Shown piece by piece: positions 17,742 to 25,742 of a stretch of DNA of 64,000 nt (within the stretch, counting starts at the first letter, position 1; the number at the start of each line of letters is the position of its first letter). A model generated the notes under the pieces. It was not told where the DNA came from and did not search any database. It worked only from the letters and a program-made list of their open reading frames with translations. Source of the DNA: Pseudoalteromonas sp. MM1 (GTDB lineage: Bacteria; Pseudomonadota; Gammaproteobacteria; Enterobacterales; Alteromonadaceae). Where the stretch lies: the NCBI RefSeq assembly GCF_030296835.1, contig NZ_AP027922.1, positions 2,852,001-2,916,000 on the forward strand, written 5' to 3'. The translations under genes and the position numbers were made by a program.

Positions 17742-17978
17742 ATGAAGTGTGTTTTTTTTAGTGTTATCGCTATTACCATGATCAGCTTTAATGCTGTTGC
17801 GTTAGATGTTAAACAACGTTTTGATCACCTTGATGCCAATAAAAACGGCTTCTTAACAGAAGACGAACTAGAGCCACAACCTCAGCTACTCAGCACCTTT
17901 ACTCGCTGGGATAAAAACCAAGACAAACAAATCTCGCTTCTTGAATTTAAAGACTATTTAACCAATAACCTTTACTGA
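17742..17978 (+). CDS. Secreted EF-hand protein 3
   Basis: I place the start at the ATG at 17742, just after GGAAGGAAAACC, which gives a 78-residue protein starting with a clean signal peptide (MKCVFFSVIAITMISFNAVA). A longer frame from 17688 would put a second hydrophobic stretch before it. Two EF-hands follow: DANKNGFLTEDE, which is canonical, and DKNQDKQISLLE, which again has Lys at loop position 6. The gene ends nine bases before the fourth member. Its larger upstream gap with a hairpin suggests partial uncoupling from the first two. Confidence 0.8.
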   Translation: MKCVFFSVIAITMISFNAVALDVKQRFDHLDANKNGFLTEDELEPQPQLLSTFTRWDKNQDKQISLLEFKDYLTNNLY

Positions 17979-17986
17979 GTATAAGT

Positions 17987-18223
17987 ATGAAGACTGTAAG
18001 CTATTTAGCGCTTATTGCGCTGGGCCTTTTTAGCGATGCAACCCTTGCCCAAAGTACAAAAATTGCCGATAAATTTGAAAAGTTTGACCGTAACCACGAT
18101 GGTTTTTTAACCCGTTCAGAAACCGCCATTGACCCCGCCCTTTGGTCACGCTTTTCAAGTTATGATAAAGATAAAGACGGCAGACTTACCCTTTCGGAAT
18201 ATGGCATATACGCCAGTAAGTAA
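17987..18223 (+). CDS. Secreted EF-hand protein 4
   Basis: A 78-residue protein with a signal peptide ending ATLAQ and two canonical EF-hand loops, DRNHDGFLTRSE and DKDKDGRLTLSE. Unlike members 2 and 3, both loops keep Gly at position 6. It is the last gene of the four-gene array and is followed by a hairpin terminator. The regular design of one signal peptide plus one EF-hand pair, repeated four times, suggests a set of periplasmic calcium buffers or sensors with different affinities; this is inference. Confidence 0.83.
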   Translation: MKTVSYLALIALGLFSDATLAQSTKIADKFEKFDRNHDGFLTRSETAIDPALWSRFSSYDKDKDGRLTLSEYGIYASK

Positions 18224-18235
18224 CTCTTTTTTTAT

Positions 18236-18274
18236 AAGCGTAAGTGCTAAATTTTTAACAGCCCTTACGCTTTT
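18236..18274 (+). terminator. Terminator after the EF-hand cluster
   Basis: Arms AAGCGTAAG and CTTACGCTT pair over a 16-base or longer loop and are followed by TTTT. It separates the EF-hand genes from the amidohydrolase. Confidence 0.6.
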
Positions 18275-18355
18275 AAGCTATCTACCTCAACATATTGGTA
18301 TTCTAAAAGTGAGTTTGCTAGGGTTATTTTACTAACAATAAAAAATAACCAACTT

Positions 18356-20011
18356 ATGCAACTCAAAAAACTATTTAACCCACTACTGCTTGCCGGCTTA
18401 TTTGTAAGCAGTACTGTGATTGCGCAAACGCAGGTCATTTATAACGCTAATGGTTACACCCCCTTATACCAAGGCGGTATACAAACGTTTTCTACTTTAG
18501 TGATTAAAAACGGTAAAGTTGTAAAAACTGGAGACGATACGCTTAAAAGCACTTTCCCTGATGCTAAACTCATTGATGCCAAAGGTAATACGTTACTGCC
18601 AGGGTTAATTGACGCTCACGGGCATGTGATTGGCCTTGGCGATAACTTATCGCAACTTGATGTACGCGGTGCCAAGTCGGTTGACGAAATAACCACAAAA
18701 TTAAAAAGCTTTGCTGAAAATAAACAAGGCTGGATTTTAGGCCGAGGCTGGAACCAAGAGCTTTGGAGCAATACACGCTTTCCAACCGCCAAAGACTTAG
18801 ACAACGTAGTCAATGACCGCCCAGTGGTACTTTCGCGCGTTGATAGTCATGCAATTTGGGTTAACAGCAAAACATTAGAGCTGGCCGGCATTACCGCGGC
18901 CACTCAAGCCCCTGAGGGCGGCGAAATTATAAAAGATGAATTTGGTAATCCAACCGGTATTTTTGTTGATAAGGCCGAGTCGTTAATTACCCAGCATATG
19001 AGCGCCCCTTCAAAACAAGCTATAAGCGACTCATTAGATGCCGCAGGCGCGCATTTATTAAGCTTAGGGATCACCTCTACTCACGATGCTGGTATTGATA
19101 AAACCACTTGGGAAGTTTATAAAGCGCGCAGCGAGCAAGGTGATTTGCCGCTAAGAATAGTCGCCATGCTAAGTGCCGCTAGCCCCGATTTAGAGCACAT
19201 GCTTAAAGCTGGGCGCTACCAAGATGCAGCATCGTTTATGTCTATCCGCAGTGTAAAAGTGTACGCTGATGGTGCATTAGGCTCGCGCGGGGCTGCACTA
19301 ATTGATGACTACGCAGATAGAAAAAACCACCATGGCCTAATGCTAGAAACTCAAGCTAAGCTTGAAGAGTTATTTACTTTAAGCTTCAAAAATGGCTTTA
19401 GCGCCAACACCCATGCAATTGGCGATAAGGCAAATAAAGTGGTACTTGATGCGTATCAAAACGTGTTTAAGCAAACAGGCGGTATGTTACTGCGTAACCG
19501 CATAGAACACGCACAAATTGTTACCCCTGATGACATTCCACGTTTTAAAGCACTTAAAATCATTCCGTCTATGCAGCCAGTGCATGCCACCTCCGATATG
19601 CATATGGCTGAGCAGCGCTTAAGTGATAACCAATTACAAGGTGCATATGCATGGCAAACATTTTTACAGCAAGGCTCTGTGATTGCTGCAGGCTCTGACT
19701 ACCCGGTAGAGCTGGCAAATCCATTTGATGGCTTGTATTCAGCCATTACCCGTATGGATCATAATAAGTTGCCTGAAAACGGTTGGCGCGCAAGCGAAGT
19801 ACTAAGCCGCGAACAAGCCCTCAGAGCATTTACACTGGGCGGCGCGTATGCAGCGCACCAAGAGTTTAAAATCGGCAGCTTAGAAAACTCAAAGTGGGCA
19901 GACTTTATTTTAATAGACAAAGACTACTTTAAAGTCCCTGTGGATGAGATTTATAAAACACAGGTTTTACAGACTTGGATTGCTGGAGAATTACGCTTTG
20001 AAAAAGAATAG
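18356..20011 (+). CDS. Exported amidohydrolase (YtcJ-like)
   Basis: A 551-residue metal-dependent hydrolase of the amidohydrolase-3 family. A signal peptide (residues 1-23, ending VIAQ) predicts a periplasmic enzyme. The metal-binding motif DAHGHVIG lies near residue 85. Further family motifs are VKVYADGALGSRGAAL near 300, NTHAIGDKA near 350, RIEHAQIV and GSDYPVE near 440. Substrates of this family are amides or cyclic ureas, and the true substrate cannot be told from sequence. It is a single gene after the EF-hand terminator. Confidence 0.88.
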   Translation: MQLKKLFNPLLLAGLFVSSTVIAQTQVIYNANGYTPLYQGGIQTFSTLVIKNGKVVKTGDDTLKSTFPDAKLIDAKGNTLLPGLIDAHGHVIGLGDNLSQLDVRGAKSVDEITTKLKSFAENKQGWILGRGWNQELWSNTRFPTAKDLDNVVNDRPVVLSRVDSHAIWVNSKTLELAGITAATQAPEGGEIIKDEFGNPTGIFVDKAESLITQHMSAPSKQAISDSLDAAGAHLLSLGITSTHDAGIDKTTWEVYKARSEQGDLPLRIVAMLSAASPDLEHMLKAGRYQDAASFMSIRSVKVYADGALGSRGAALIDDYADRKNHHGLMLETQAKLEELFTLSFKNGFSANTHAIGDKANKVVLDAYQNVFKQTGGMLLRNRIEHAQIVTPDDIPRFKALKIIPSMQPVHATSDMHMAEQRLSDNQLQGAYAWQTFLQQGSVIAAGSDYPVELANPFDGLYSAITRMDHNKLPENGWRASEVLSREQALRAFTLGGAYAAHQEFKIGSLENSKWADFILIDKDYFKVPVDEIYKTQVLQTWIAGELRFEKE

Positions 20012-20131
20012 GTTACAAAACAGACAAACTTAAAAATAAATGAATTTATTATGAATATTTATTAAAGCAATTAAAAAGTATGTCGATAAGTGGGGGTATT
20101 TTAAAAACCTCTTATGTTTCAGGAAGAAAAC

Positions 20132-20809
20132 ATGTTATCTAAAAAAATATCTCTTACTTTATCGACTCTTTTTACTTTATCGCTTTCTGCATGCTCTACT
20201 CACCCAGTTTATAATGGTCATGCTCCCCATAATAATATTGGTCATCATAACGCTCATAGCCGCTACTCAGACATTCACCAACCTCGTGTAAATAATTGGC
20301 AATTTCCTGAAAATAACTACCGCCCTATTAACAGTAGTAAGTTGTTAAGTAACTATACAGAGCAATTAGCAATGAAGCTGATTGAAAATATGAACTACAT
20401 CAACAGTGGAACCCCTGTGGCAATTACTTCGTTTGTGAATTTAGATGACAATTTACAAACCACTAATATATTTGGTAATCACTTAGCTGAAAGCTTTATT
20501 ACTGAAATGCAGGAATTTGGTTTATCGGTCGTTGATTACAAGCATACAGGTGCTGTACATGTAACCCCGTTAGGTGACTTCTCGTTTAGTCGTAATGGTA
20601 AAGAAATTAAAGGTTATCCGCATATCGAATACACTTTATCAGGCACGCTAACTTATACAAATCGCGGTGTTATTGTTAACGCTCGAATTATTGGTGCGAA
20701 ATCTAAAGTGGTGGTCTCATCTGCAAAAGGGTTTATACCAAGCTTTGTTGTTGAGTCACTTTACCCAACTCGCAGAACTGATGGCATTGTTTTAGACGCG
20801 GTGCTTTAA
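20132..20809 (+). CDS. FlgO-domain outer-membrane lipoprotein
   Basis: With the ATG at 20132, placed seven bases after AGGAAG, the product is a 225-residue lipoprotein whose signal peptide ends LSLSAC. An in-frame ATG at 20114 would put six extra residues before it. A histidine/asparagine-rich linker (residues 28-60) leads into a FlgO-type domain from about 75 (LLSNYTEQLAMKLIENM, then VAITSFVNLDD and YTLSGTLTYTNRGVIVNARI). FlgO supports the flagellum in vibrios, but no flagellar gene is nearby, so another envelope role is equally possible. A strong terminator follows directly. Confidence 0.78.
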   Translation: MLSKKISLTLSTLFTLSLSACSTHPVYNGHAPHNNIGHHNAHSRYSDIHQPRVNNWQFPENNYRPINSSKLLSNYTEQLAMKLIENMNYINSGTPVAITSFVNLDDNLQTTNIFGNHLAESFITEMQEFGLSVVDYKHTGAVHVTPLGDFSFSRNGKEIKGYPHIEYTLSGTLTYTNRGVIVNARIIGAKSKVVVSSAKGFIPSFVVESLYPTRRTDGIVLDAVL

Positions 20810-20812
20810 AAC

Positions 20813-20847
20813 AAAAAAGGGTTAACTTAAATGTTAACCCTTTTTTT
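20813..20847. terminator. Bidirectional rho-independent terminator
   Basis: AAAAAAGGGTTAAC and GTTAACCCTTTTTTT pair across a six-base loop, with a T-run on each strand. It serves the FlgO-like gene and the convergent YgjV-like gene. Confidence 0.9.
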
Positions 20848-20859
20848 GAATTTTTAGTT

Positions 20860-21090
20860 TCACGCTTCTTTTACTTTTGGCTGTCGGTATAGCTTTATAA
20901 TATGGTACATATTTACTAGCGCCAACAAGCCATTAGTAAACGCAACAGGCACAGCGCCAATAGCCACGCCATATACAGTAAATACTATACAGCCAAACAT
21001 ATTATACCAACGCAGTTTTACTACATCGGTCATAGTTAACGATGCAACCAATAAAGCTGATGCAATATAACCTAAATATTCCCAACTCAA
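20860..21090 (-). CDS. Small YgjV/PQ-loop-like inner-membrane protein
   Basis: A 76-residue protein with three hydrophobic helices (about 5-22, 27-46 and 48-66) and a short basic tail. The pattern YIASALLVASLTMTDVVKLRWYNMFG resembles one half of PQ-loop or YgjV-type membrane proteins: GY near the start, then an S-L-x-M-x-D/N turn and RWxN. Its function is unknown. It diverges from the Crp/Fnr-type gene, and a perfect palindrome lies just upstream of its start. Confidence 0.65.
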   Translation of the reverse strand: MSWEYLGYIASALLVASLTMTDVVKLRWYNMFGCIVFTVYGVAIGAVPVAFTNGLLALVNMYHIIKLYRQPKVKEA

Positions 21091-21112
21091 TTGTTCTCTC
21101 CTACCCTTTAGG

Positions 21113-21133
21113 TTAGCATTACGCTAATGCTAA
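21113..21133. promoter_or_regulatory. 21-bp palindrome upstream of the YgjV-like gene
   Basis: TTAGCATTA and TAATGCTAA are perfect nine-base arms around CGC, 22 bases before the start of the small membrane protein. No T-run is present, so a dimeric repressor operator is more likely than a terminator. The regulator is not identified. Confidence 0.55.
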
Positions 21134-21342
21134 GCTGTGGCACTTGTCAGTGTTGCAAAGTATAAAATAAAAAAACTAACTTGCTTAAAAAACCTTAAAA
21201 AGTATATTGGTTGTAGCCAATTACTTCCTAAATCATTACACGGGAAATGAAGGTATTGCGTACTTAGCAAGGCTAATTACAGTAGCAAGTTAGTATAAAT
21301 TCTTAGAACCTTAATAATATCGTCATTAAGGTGTAATAAATA

Positions 21343-21354
21343 GGACAATTGTCC
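21343..21354. promoter_or_regulatory. Palindrome before the YeiL-like start
   Basis: GGACAATTGTCC is a perfect 12-base palindrome ending 13 bases before the ATG. A second inverted repeat, CCTTAAT/ATTAAGG, lies at 21309-21331. Either could be an autoregulatory site. The Shine-Dalgarno region is unclear. Confidence 0.4.
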
Positions 21355-21367
21355 GAAGAGCATATTG

Positions 21368-22024
21368 ATGTTTCAATACCATTTTTCTAGTTATCTTGTT
21401 GAACAGTTACTCACCTTTGCAGGAAGTAGTTATCAACAATCAAAAAAAGAAGTGCTGATCCACCAAGATCAACCACTTAGTAAACTTGTGCTGGTGCGCA
21501 GCGGGACTATTTCGTTTAGTTATGATGTAGGTAACGGACGTCGCCTATTATTAGGCCAGTTAGATTGCAACAACACCCTAATTGGTGAAATAGAAGCGCT
21601 TAACAATAACCCATGTATTTATACGGTCACTTGTTTTAGTGATGTAACCTACAACTTAATAGAGCTTCGTCACTGGCGAGCATTGCTTTTAGAAAAGCCA
21701 GAGCTGAGCTTATACACCGCACAAACCATTGCGGCTAAATTTCAAGAAAACCAAAAAATTAATTTAGATAAATTACTGTTGCCTTTAAGCTACAACATTG
21801 CTAAAGACTGCCTATTAAGGGCCGAGAACAATAACCCAACGCTACTGCGTGCATATCCAACGGTTAACGCCGAGGCTGAGCGCTTTGCAACCACTGAGCG
21901 AGCATATCGTCGTGTGGTAACTGAGCTTGTTGAAAAAGGCTTAGTGCAGCGCAGCTCTCACGGATTAAAAGCCGTCGATACGCAAAGTTTAAGTGACTAT
22001 GTAGATAGCTTTGCACAGCTTTAA
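21368..22024 (+). CDS. Crp/Fnr-family regulator, YeiL-like
   Basis: A 218-residue protein with a cyclic-nucleotide-binding-type beta-barrel (residues 12-125) and a C-terminal winged helix (about 140-210). The stretch LGQLDCNNTLIGEIEALNN matches the equivalent LIDFF...IGEIELID region of E. coli YeiL in pattern and position, and the length is nearly the same. No clear cAMP-binding Arg-Ser pair is visible, so the ligand is uncertain. It has one Cys in that region and another at about 100, plus one near 155. The ATG at 21368 is preferred; a TTG one codon earlier is in frame. Confidence 0.82.
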   Translation: MFQYHFSSYLVEQLLTFAGSSYQQSKKEVLIHQDQPLSKLVLVRSGTISFSYDVGNGRRLLLGQLDCNNTLIGEIEALNNNPCIYTVTCFSDVTYNLIELRHWRALLLEKPELSLYTAQTIAAKFQENQKINLDKLLLPLSYNIAKDCLLRAENNNPTLLRAYPTVNAEAERFATTERAYRRVVTELVEKGLVQRSSHGLKAVDTQSLSDYVDSFAQL

Positions 22025-22043
22025 AGAAGCTAAAAGCGCACAC

Positions 22044-22070
22044 AAAAAAAGGCCGTTATGGCCTTTTTTA
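22044..22070. terminator. Rho-independent terminator after the YeiL-like gene
   Basis: AAAAAAAGGCC and GGCCTTTTTTA pair around GTTAT, with a good T-run in the forward direction and an A-run that would serve the reverse direction as well. Confidence 0.85.
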
Positions 22071-22174
22071 GTTTTTATGGTCTTTATTTGCATTGCGCTA
22101 CAGCAGCAATGTATTTAAACCGAGCAGACTAACAAGCCCTCGTACAAATAAACTCCTACTTAACGCTTTGGCAA

Positions 22175-22741
22175 TTACTTGTCTAATAAAATATCTTGGA
22201 TATTTACTAAATCAGATTTACCTTCAATAATTTCATCTGGCGTTAAACCCGATAACTCATGCGGGAACACTAACCACTCTTCTGACTCATGAATAAAGTA
22301 ATCTGGCACCATCTCTACTTTTGAGTTTTTAGGCTTATAGTATGGGCATGCCACACGAATATCGCGTGGTAAGTTTAAACGCATAAGCTCAGAAAGCTTT
22401 TCTTTTAGTGCAAATATACTGCGACCAGAATCAAACACATCATCAACAATAAGTAGTGAATCGCCCGCGTTGGCGTTTTCTACAATGTAGTGTAGGCCGT
22501 GTACTTTTATTTCTTTAGATTGCTTGCCAATACCGTAATAAGACGACGTACGCACCGCAATGTGATCAGTCTCAATGCCTTTGTAATCGTAGTATTCTTG
22601 CACAGCAATACCAATAGGTGCACCACCTCGCCAAATACCAATTATAAAGTCTGGACGAAAGCCATCTTTATAAACTTGTGCCGCTACGCGGAATGAATCT
22701 TCAAGTAGCTGTTGAGCTGTGATGTAGCACTTATCTGACAT
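22175..22741 (-). CDS. Phosphoribosyltransferase (COG2236-type)
   Basis: A 188-residue type I phosphoribosyltransferase. The PRPP-binding loop reads LLIVDDVFDSGRS near residue 100, and an early segment FIIGIWRGGAPIGIAVQEY supplies the second conserved loop. The family is usually annotated as hypoxanthine or xanthine-guanine phosphoribosyltransferase-like, so purine salvage is the likely pathway, but the base specificity is not evident. It is a single gene, with pepB upstream on the same strand behind its own terminator. Confidence 0.85.
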   Translation of the reverse strand: MSDKCYITAQQLLEDSFRVAAQVYKDGFRPDFIIGIWRGGAPIGIAVQEYYDYKGIETDHIAVRTSSYYGIGKQSKEIKVHGLHYIVENANAGDSLLIVDDVFDSGRSIFALKEKLSELMRLNLPRDIRVACPYYKPKNSKVEMVPDYFIHESEEWLVFPHELSGLTPDEIIEGKSDLVNIQDILLDK

Positions 22742-22870
22742 AGTTTAGAACCCCAGTGGTGAGTATAACATTTGAGTGTAGGCGCTTTAGCCAATAATTA
22801 AACACCCAAACAGGTATTGGCGAAGGATTTTACCGTAAATAAAAATAAATTGCTTGCCTGCAAATAGCAA

Positions 22871-22897
22871 AATAGGCACCAATGGGTGCCTATTTTA
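22871..22897 (-). terminator. Terminator after pepB
   Basis: AATAGGCACC and GGTGCCTATT pair perfectly around AATG, and on the minus strand the hairpin is followed by TTTT. It lies 27 bases past the pepB stop. Confidence 0.85.
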
Positions 22898-22923
22898 TGT
22901 ATTAAACGCTTAGTTACGTACTA

Positions 22924-24219
22924 TTAAGCTTTTTCTAACAATGTACGAGCCACTGTGCGCATACCTTGTGTAGTTGCACCAGCAGCCCATTGGCTCGTGC
23001 TGCCCATATTAAATGCTGCGGCTAAATCTATGTGTACCCAACCTTTACCATCGTTTGGTACAAAGCGAGATAAAAAGCCAGCCGCATTTGAAGCGCCGCC
23101 GTAACCACCGCCTTTTTGAGCACGGCTGTTAGCAGTGTCAGCGTATGGTGATGGGCAGTTTTGCTGGTGCCATTTTTCAAGAGGCAGAGGCCATGCAGCT
23201 TCCATTTCTTGCGATGCAAAGTCTTCTACTTCACGAACCAACTCTTTATCAAGGGCAAATAAGGCATTGTACTCTTGACCAACAGCCACTAGTGCAGCTC
23301 CGGTAAGTGTTGCCGCATCAATAATAAGTGGAGCGCCAGTCTCACCTGCAGCCATTAGGCCATCGGCAAGCACTAAACGCCCTTCAGCATCGGTATTTAC
23401 AATCTCTACCGTAGTACCATTTTTGTACGTTAAAATGTCACCTAACTTATAGGCATGACCCGAGATTAAGTTCTCTGCACAGCATAAAAACAGCTTAATG
23501 CGTTTTTCAATACCGCGGTTAATAGCCAATGCTAAACCCGCTGTTACCGTTGCCGCGCCACCCATGTCGCACTTCATTCCTAGCATACCTTCGCTAGATT
23601 TAATTGAGTAACCGCCTGAGTCAAACGTAATACCTTTACCTACAAGTGCTGCACTTACCGGCGCATTTTCATCGCCTGTTGGGTTGTAATCTAGCTCAAG
23701 TAAAACAGGTGGGCGCTCAGAGCCACGGCCCACAGCATGAATGCCAATCCATTGTTGCTCTAATAATGCATCGCCTTTAATAATTTGATAGCTCACGTGT
23801 TCAGGCGCTAATGATTGAATAAATTCAGCCGCTTTTTCAGCAAGGCTCTCCGGGTAAATGTCATCGGCTGTGCCGTTTACCATTTCTCGTGCCCACGTAG
23901 CTGAGGCTTTTAAATGCGCAAGCTCGTTTAGATCTGATTGTGCGTTATCAACAAATTCAACACCATGTAATGATTTAGGTGTTACAAATCCTTGATAAAA
24001 AGCCCATTGGCTTTCTGTGCACCATGTATCGCCCGCAAGCTCAACCTGTTTAACACCTTGGCTTGCAATTGTTCGCGCCGCTTTTTGAACATTTTTTAAT
24101 GTTTCTTGCTCAGATAAATGCACCGTGGCGCCTTGCTCGTTAAAAGACAACGCCGCGTTTTCGCCCCAATGGCTTGGTGCTGCTTGCTCGCTTAGTTGAA
24201 CAACAAATTTTTCACTCAT
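22924..24219 (-). CDS. pepB: Aminopeptidase B (M17 family)
   Basis: A 431-residue leucyl-aminopeptidase-family enzyme that removes N-terminal residues from peptides in the cytoplasm. The two-metal site is visible in VGKGITFDSGGYSIK (Lys and Asp near 195-205) and NTDAEGRLVLADGL near 275. The length and the short N-terminal domain fit PepB rather than the roughly 500-residue PepA. It stands alone, divergent from sfsA, with a terminator downstream. Confidence 0.93.
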   Translation of the reverse strand: MSEKFVVQLSEQAAPSHWGENAALSFNEQGATVHLSEQETLKNVQKAARTIASQGVKQVELAGDTWCTESQWAFYQGFVTPKSLHGVEFVDNAQSDLNELAHLKASATWAREMVNGTADDIYPESLAEKAAEFIQSLAPEHVSYQIIKGDALLEQQWIGIHAVGRGSERPPVLLELDYNPTGDENAPVSAALVGKGITFDSGGYSIKSSEGMLGMKCDMGGAATVTAGLALAINRGIEKRIKLFLCCAENLISGHAYKLGDILTYKNGTTVEIVNTDAEGRLVLADGLMAAGETGAPLIIDAATLTGAALVAVGQEYNALFALDKELVREVEDFASQEMEAAWPLPLEKWHQQNCPSPYADTANSRAQKGGGYGGASNAAGFLSRFVPNDGKGWVHIDLAAAFNMGSTSQWAAGATTQGMRTVARTLLEKA

Positions 24220-24339
24220 GTTAGAATACCCTTACACTTAAATGTGCCACCGAGTTTACTATAGTGAGTACAAGTTCCCAACAGCTTGAGATAAATAACA
24301 TAAACCAACGCATCAGCCGCGTTTAGCATTGGAATTTAA

Positions 24340-25056
24340 ATGAAATACACCCCAGCTTTACAGCCCGCTACATTATTAAAACGCTATAAACGCTTTTTAG
24401 CCGACCTCCAACTTAACGATGGCACTGAATTTACCGCACACTGTGCTAACACAGGTAAAATGACTGGTTGCGCAGAGCCTGGGTTTAGCGCATTTTATTC
24501 AACAAGCGATAACAGTAAACGAAAATACCCTCATTCGTTAGAGCTCACCCAAAACAGCCTCTCGCAGCTGATATGTGTAAATACCGCCGTGGCAAATAAA
24601 GTAATCGAAGAGGCTATCAACAACCAGCTTATTACAGAGCTTAACGGCTATGAGCAACTTCAAAGTGAAGTAAAATATGGCAGCGAAAACAGCCGTATCG
24701 ATTTTTTACTCACCAGTGACAACAAACCCGCTTGCTATGTAGAGGTCAAGTCAGTCACCTTGTTAAGCGAAACTGCACCTCAAAGTGGGCAAGGCTACTT
24801 CCCTGATGCTCAAACCGTGCGGGGGCAAAAACACATTCGCGAATTAATAGAAATGATCGAACAAGGCCACCGCGCAGTATTACTGTTCGCTGTTTTACAC
24901 CAAGGTATTAATACCGTGAGTGCAGCAAGCCACATAGATAAAAAATACAGCGATTTGTTAAACCAGGCGATTAAAAAAGGCGTGGAGGTATACGCTTACA
25001 AAGCAACTATTTCGCCAAGCGAAGTAACACTGAGTGAAAAAGTGGCCTTTAAATAA
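24340..25056 (+). CDS. sfsA: SfsA, sugar fermentation stimulation protein
   Basis: A 238-residue protein of the SfsA family, recognisable from [22 protein letters not shown] and the nuclease-like motif SRIDFLL...[12 protein letters not shown] near residues 115-145. It was named for its effect on maltose metabolism in E. coli, where it is next to dksA as here. The D-x(n)-E-x-K arrangement suggests a nuclease fold, but the biochemical role is not settled. A weak hairpin (25072-25108) lies after the gene. Confidence 0.93.
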   Translation: MKYTPALQPATLLKRYKRFLADLQLNDGTEFTAHCANTGKMTGCAEPGFSAFYSTSDNSKRKYPHSLELTQNSLSQLICVNTAVANKVIEEAINNQLITELNGYEQLQSEVKYGSENSRIDFLLTSDNKPACYVEVKSVTLLSETAPQSGQGYFPDAQTVRGQKHIRELIEMIEQGHRAVLLFAVLHQGINTVSAASHIDKKYSDLLNQAIKKGVEVYAYKATISPSEVTLSEKVAFK

Positions 25057-25071
25057 AAAAATTAACTTGCT

Positions 25072-25108
25072 TTTAAACTTTTTGCCCATATAACTAGGCA
25101 AGTTTAAA
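25072..25108. other. Inverted repeat between sfsA and dksA
   Basis: TTTAAACTT and AAGTTTAAA pair, with an inner GCC/GGC extension, soon after the sfsA stop. It may be a weak terminator or part of the dksA leader. No T-run is present on the forward strand. Confidence 0.4.
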
Positions 25109-25282
25109 TACCGAAATAACGATTAATAAAGCATCAAAATTAAAATATGAGCCTTTTTAGTCAACACACTGGTTGAAGCTAATTCGATTAATTAAAAAAT
25201 AAATTTGCCTAGGGTATAAGATTCTGCTATTTATACCGCCGGCTAATGCTGAGGCATTAAATTAAGGATTTAGGAGAGAGTT

Positions 25283-25726
25283 ATGCCAGACCAACAAAGA
25301 CATGGTTTATTGGCTCAAGCCGGTTTAGAACCATACCAAGAAAAGCCGGGCGAAGAGTATATGAATGAAGCACAACGTGCTCATTTTAAAGCGATTTTAG
25401 AAGCGTGGCGTAACGACTTACGTAATGAAGTTGACCGCACAAAATCGCATATGCAAGACGAAGCTGCCAACTTTCCTGATCCAGTTGACCGCGCTGCACA
25501 AGAAGAAGAGTTCTCTTTAGAACTTCGTACTCGTGACCGCGAACGTAAACTGATCAAAAAAATTGAAAAAACAATCAATTTAATTAAAGAAGATGATTTT
25601 GGCTTTTGTGAGTCATGCGGAATCGAAATTGGTATTCGTCGTTTAGAGGCGCGTCCAACAGCAGATTTATGCGTAGACTGTAAAACCCTTGCAGAAATTA
25701 AAGAAAAACAAGCTGGGCGCGGTTAA
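25283..25726 (+). CDS. dksA: RNA polymerase-binding transcription factor DksA
   Basis: A 147-residue protein that binds in the RNA polymerase secondary channel and, with ppGpp, retunes rRNA and biosynthetic promoters. It has the long coiled coil with the tip residues [11 protein letters not shown] (about 71-81) and a four-cysteine zinc finger, CESC...CVDC, near 114-138. Its ribosome-binding site AGGAGAGAG is strong. The 226 bases upstream hold its promoter. gluQ follows 16 bases later in the same order as in E. coli. Confidence 0.97.
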   Translation: MPDQQRHGLLAQAGLEPYQEKPGEEYMNEAQRAHFKAILEAWRNDLRNEVDRTKSHMQDEAANFPDPVDRAAQEEEFSLELRTRDRERKLIKKIEKTINLIKEDDFGFCESCGIEIGIRRLEARPTADLCVDCKTLAEIKEKQAGRG

Positions 25727-25742
25727 TTAAAATTAGTTAACT

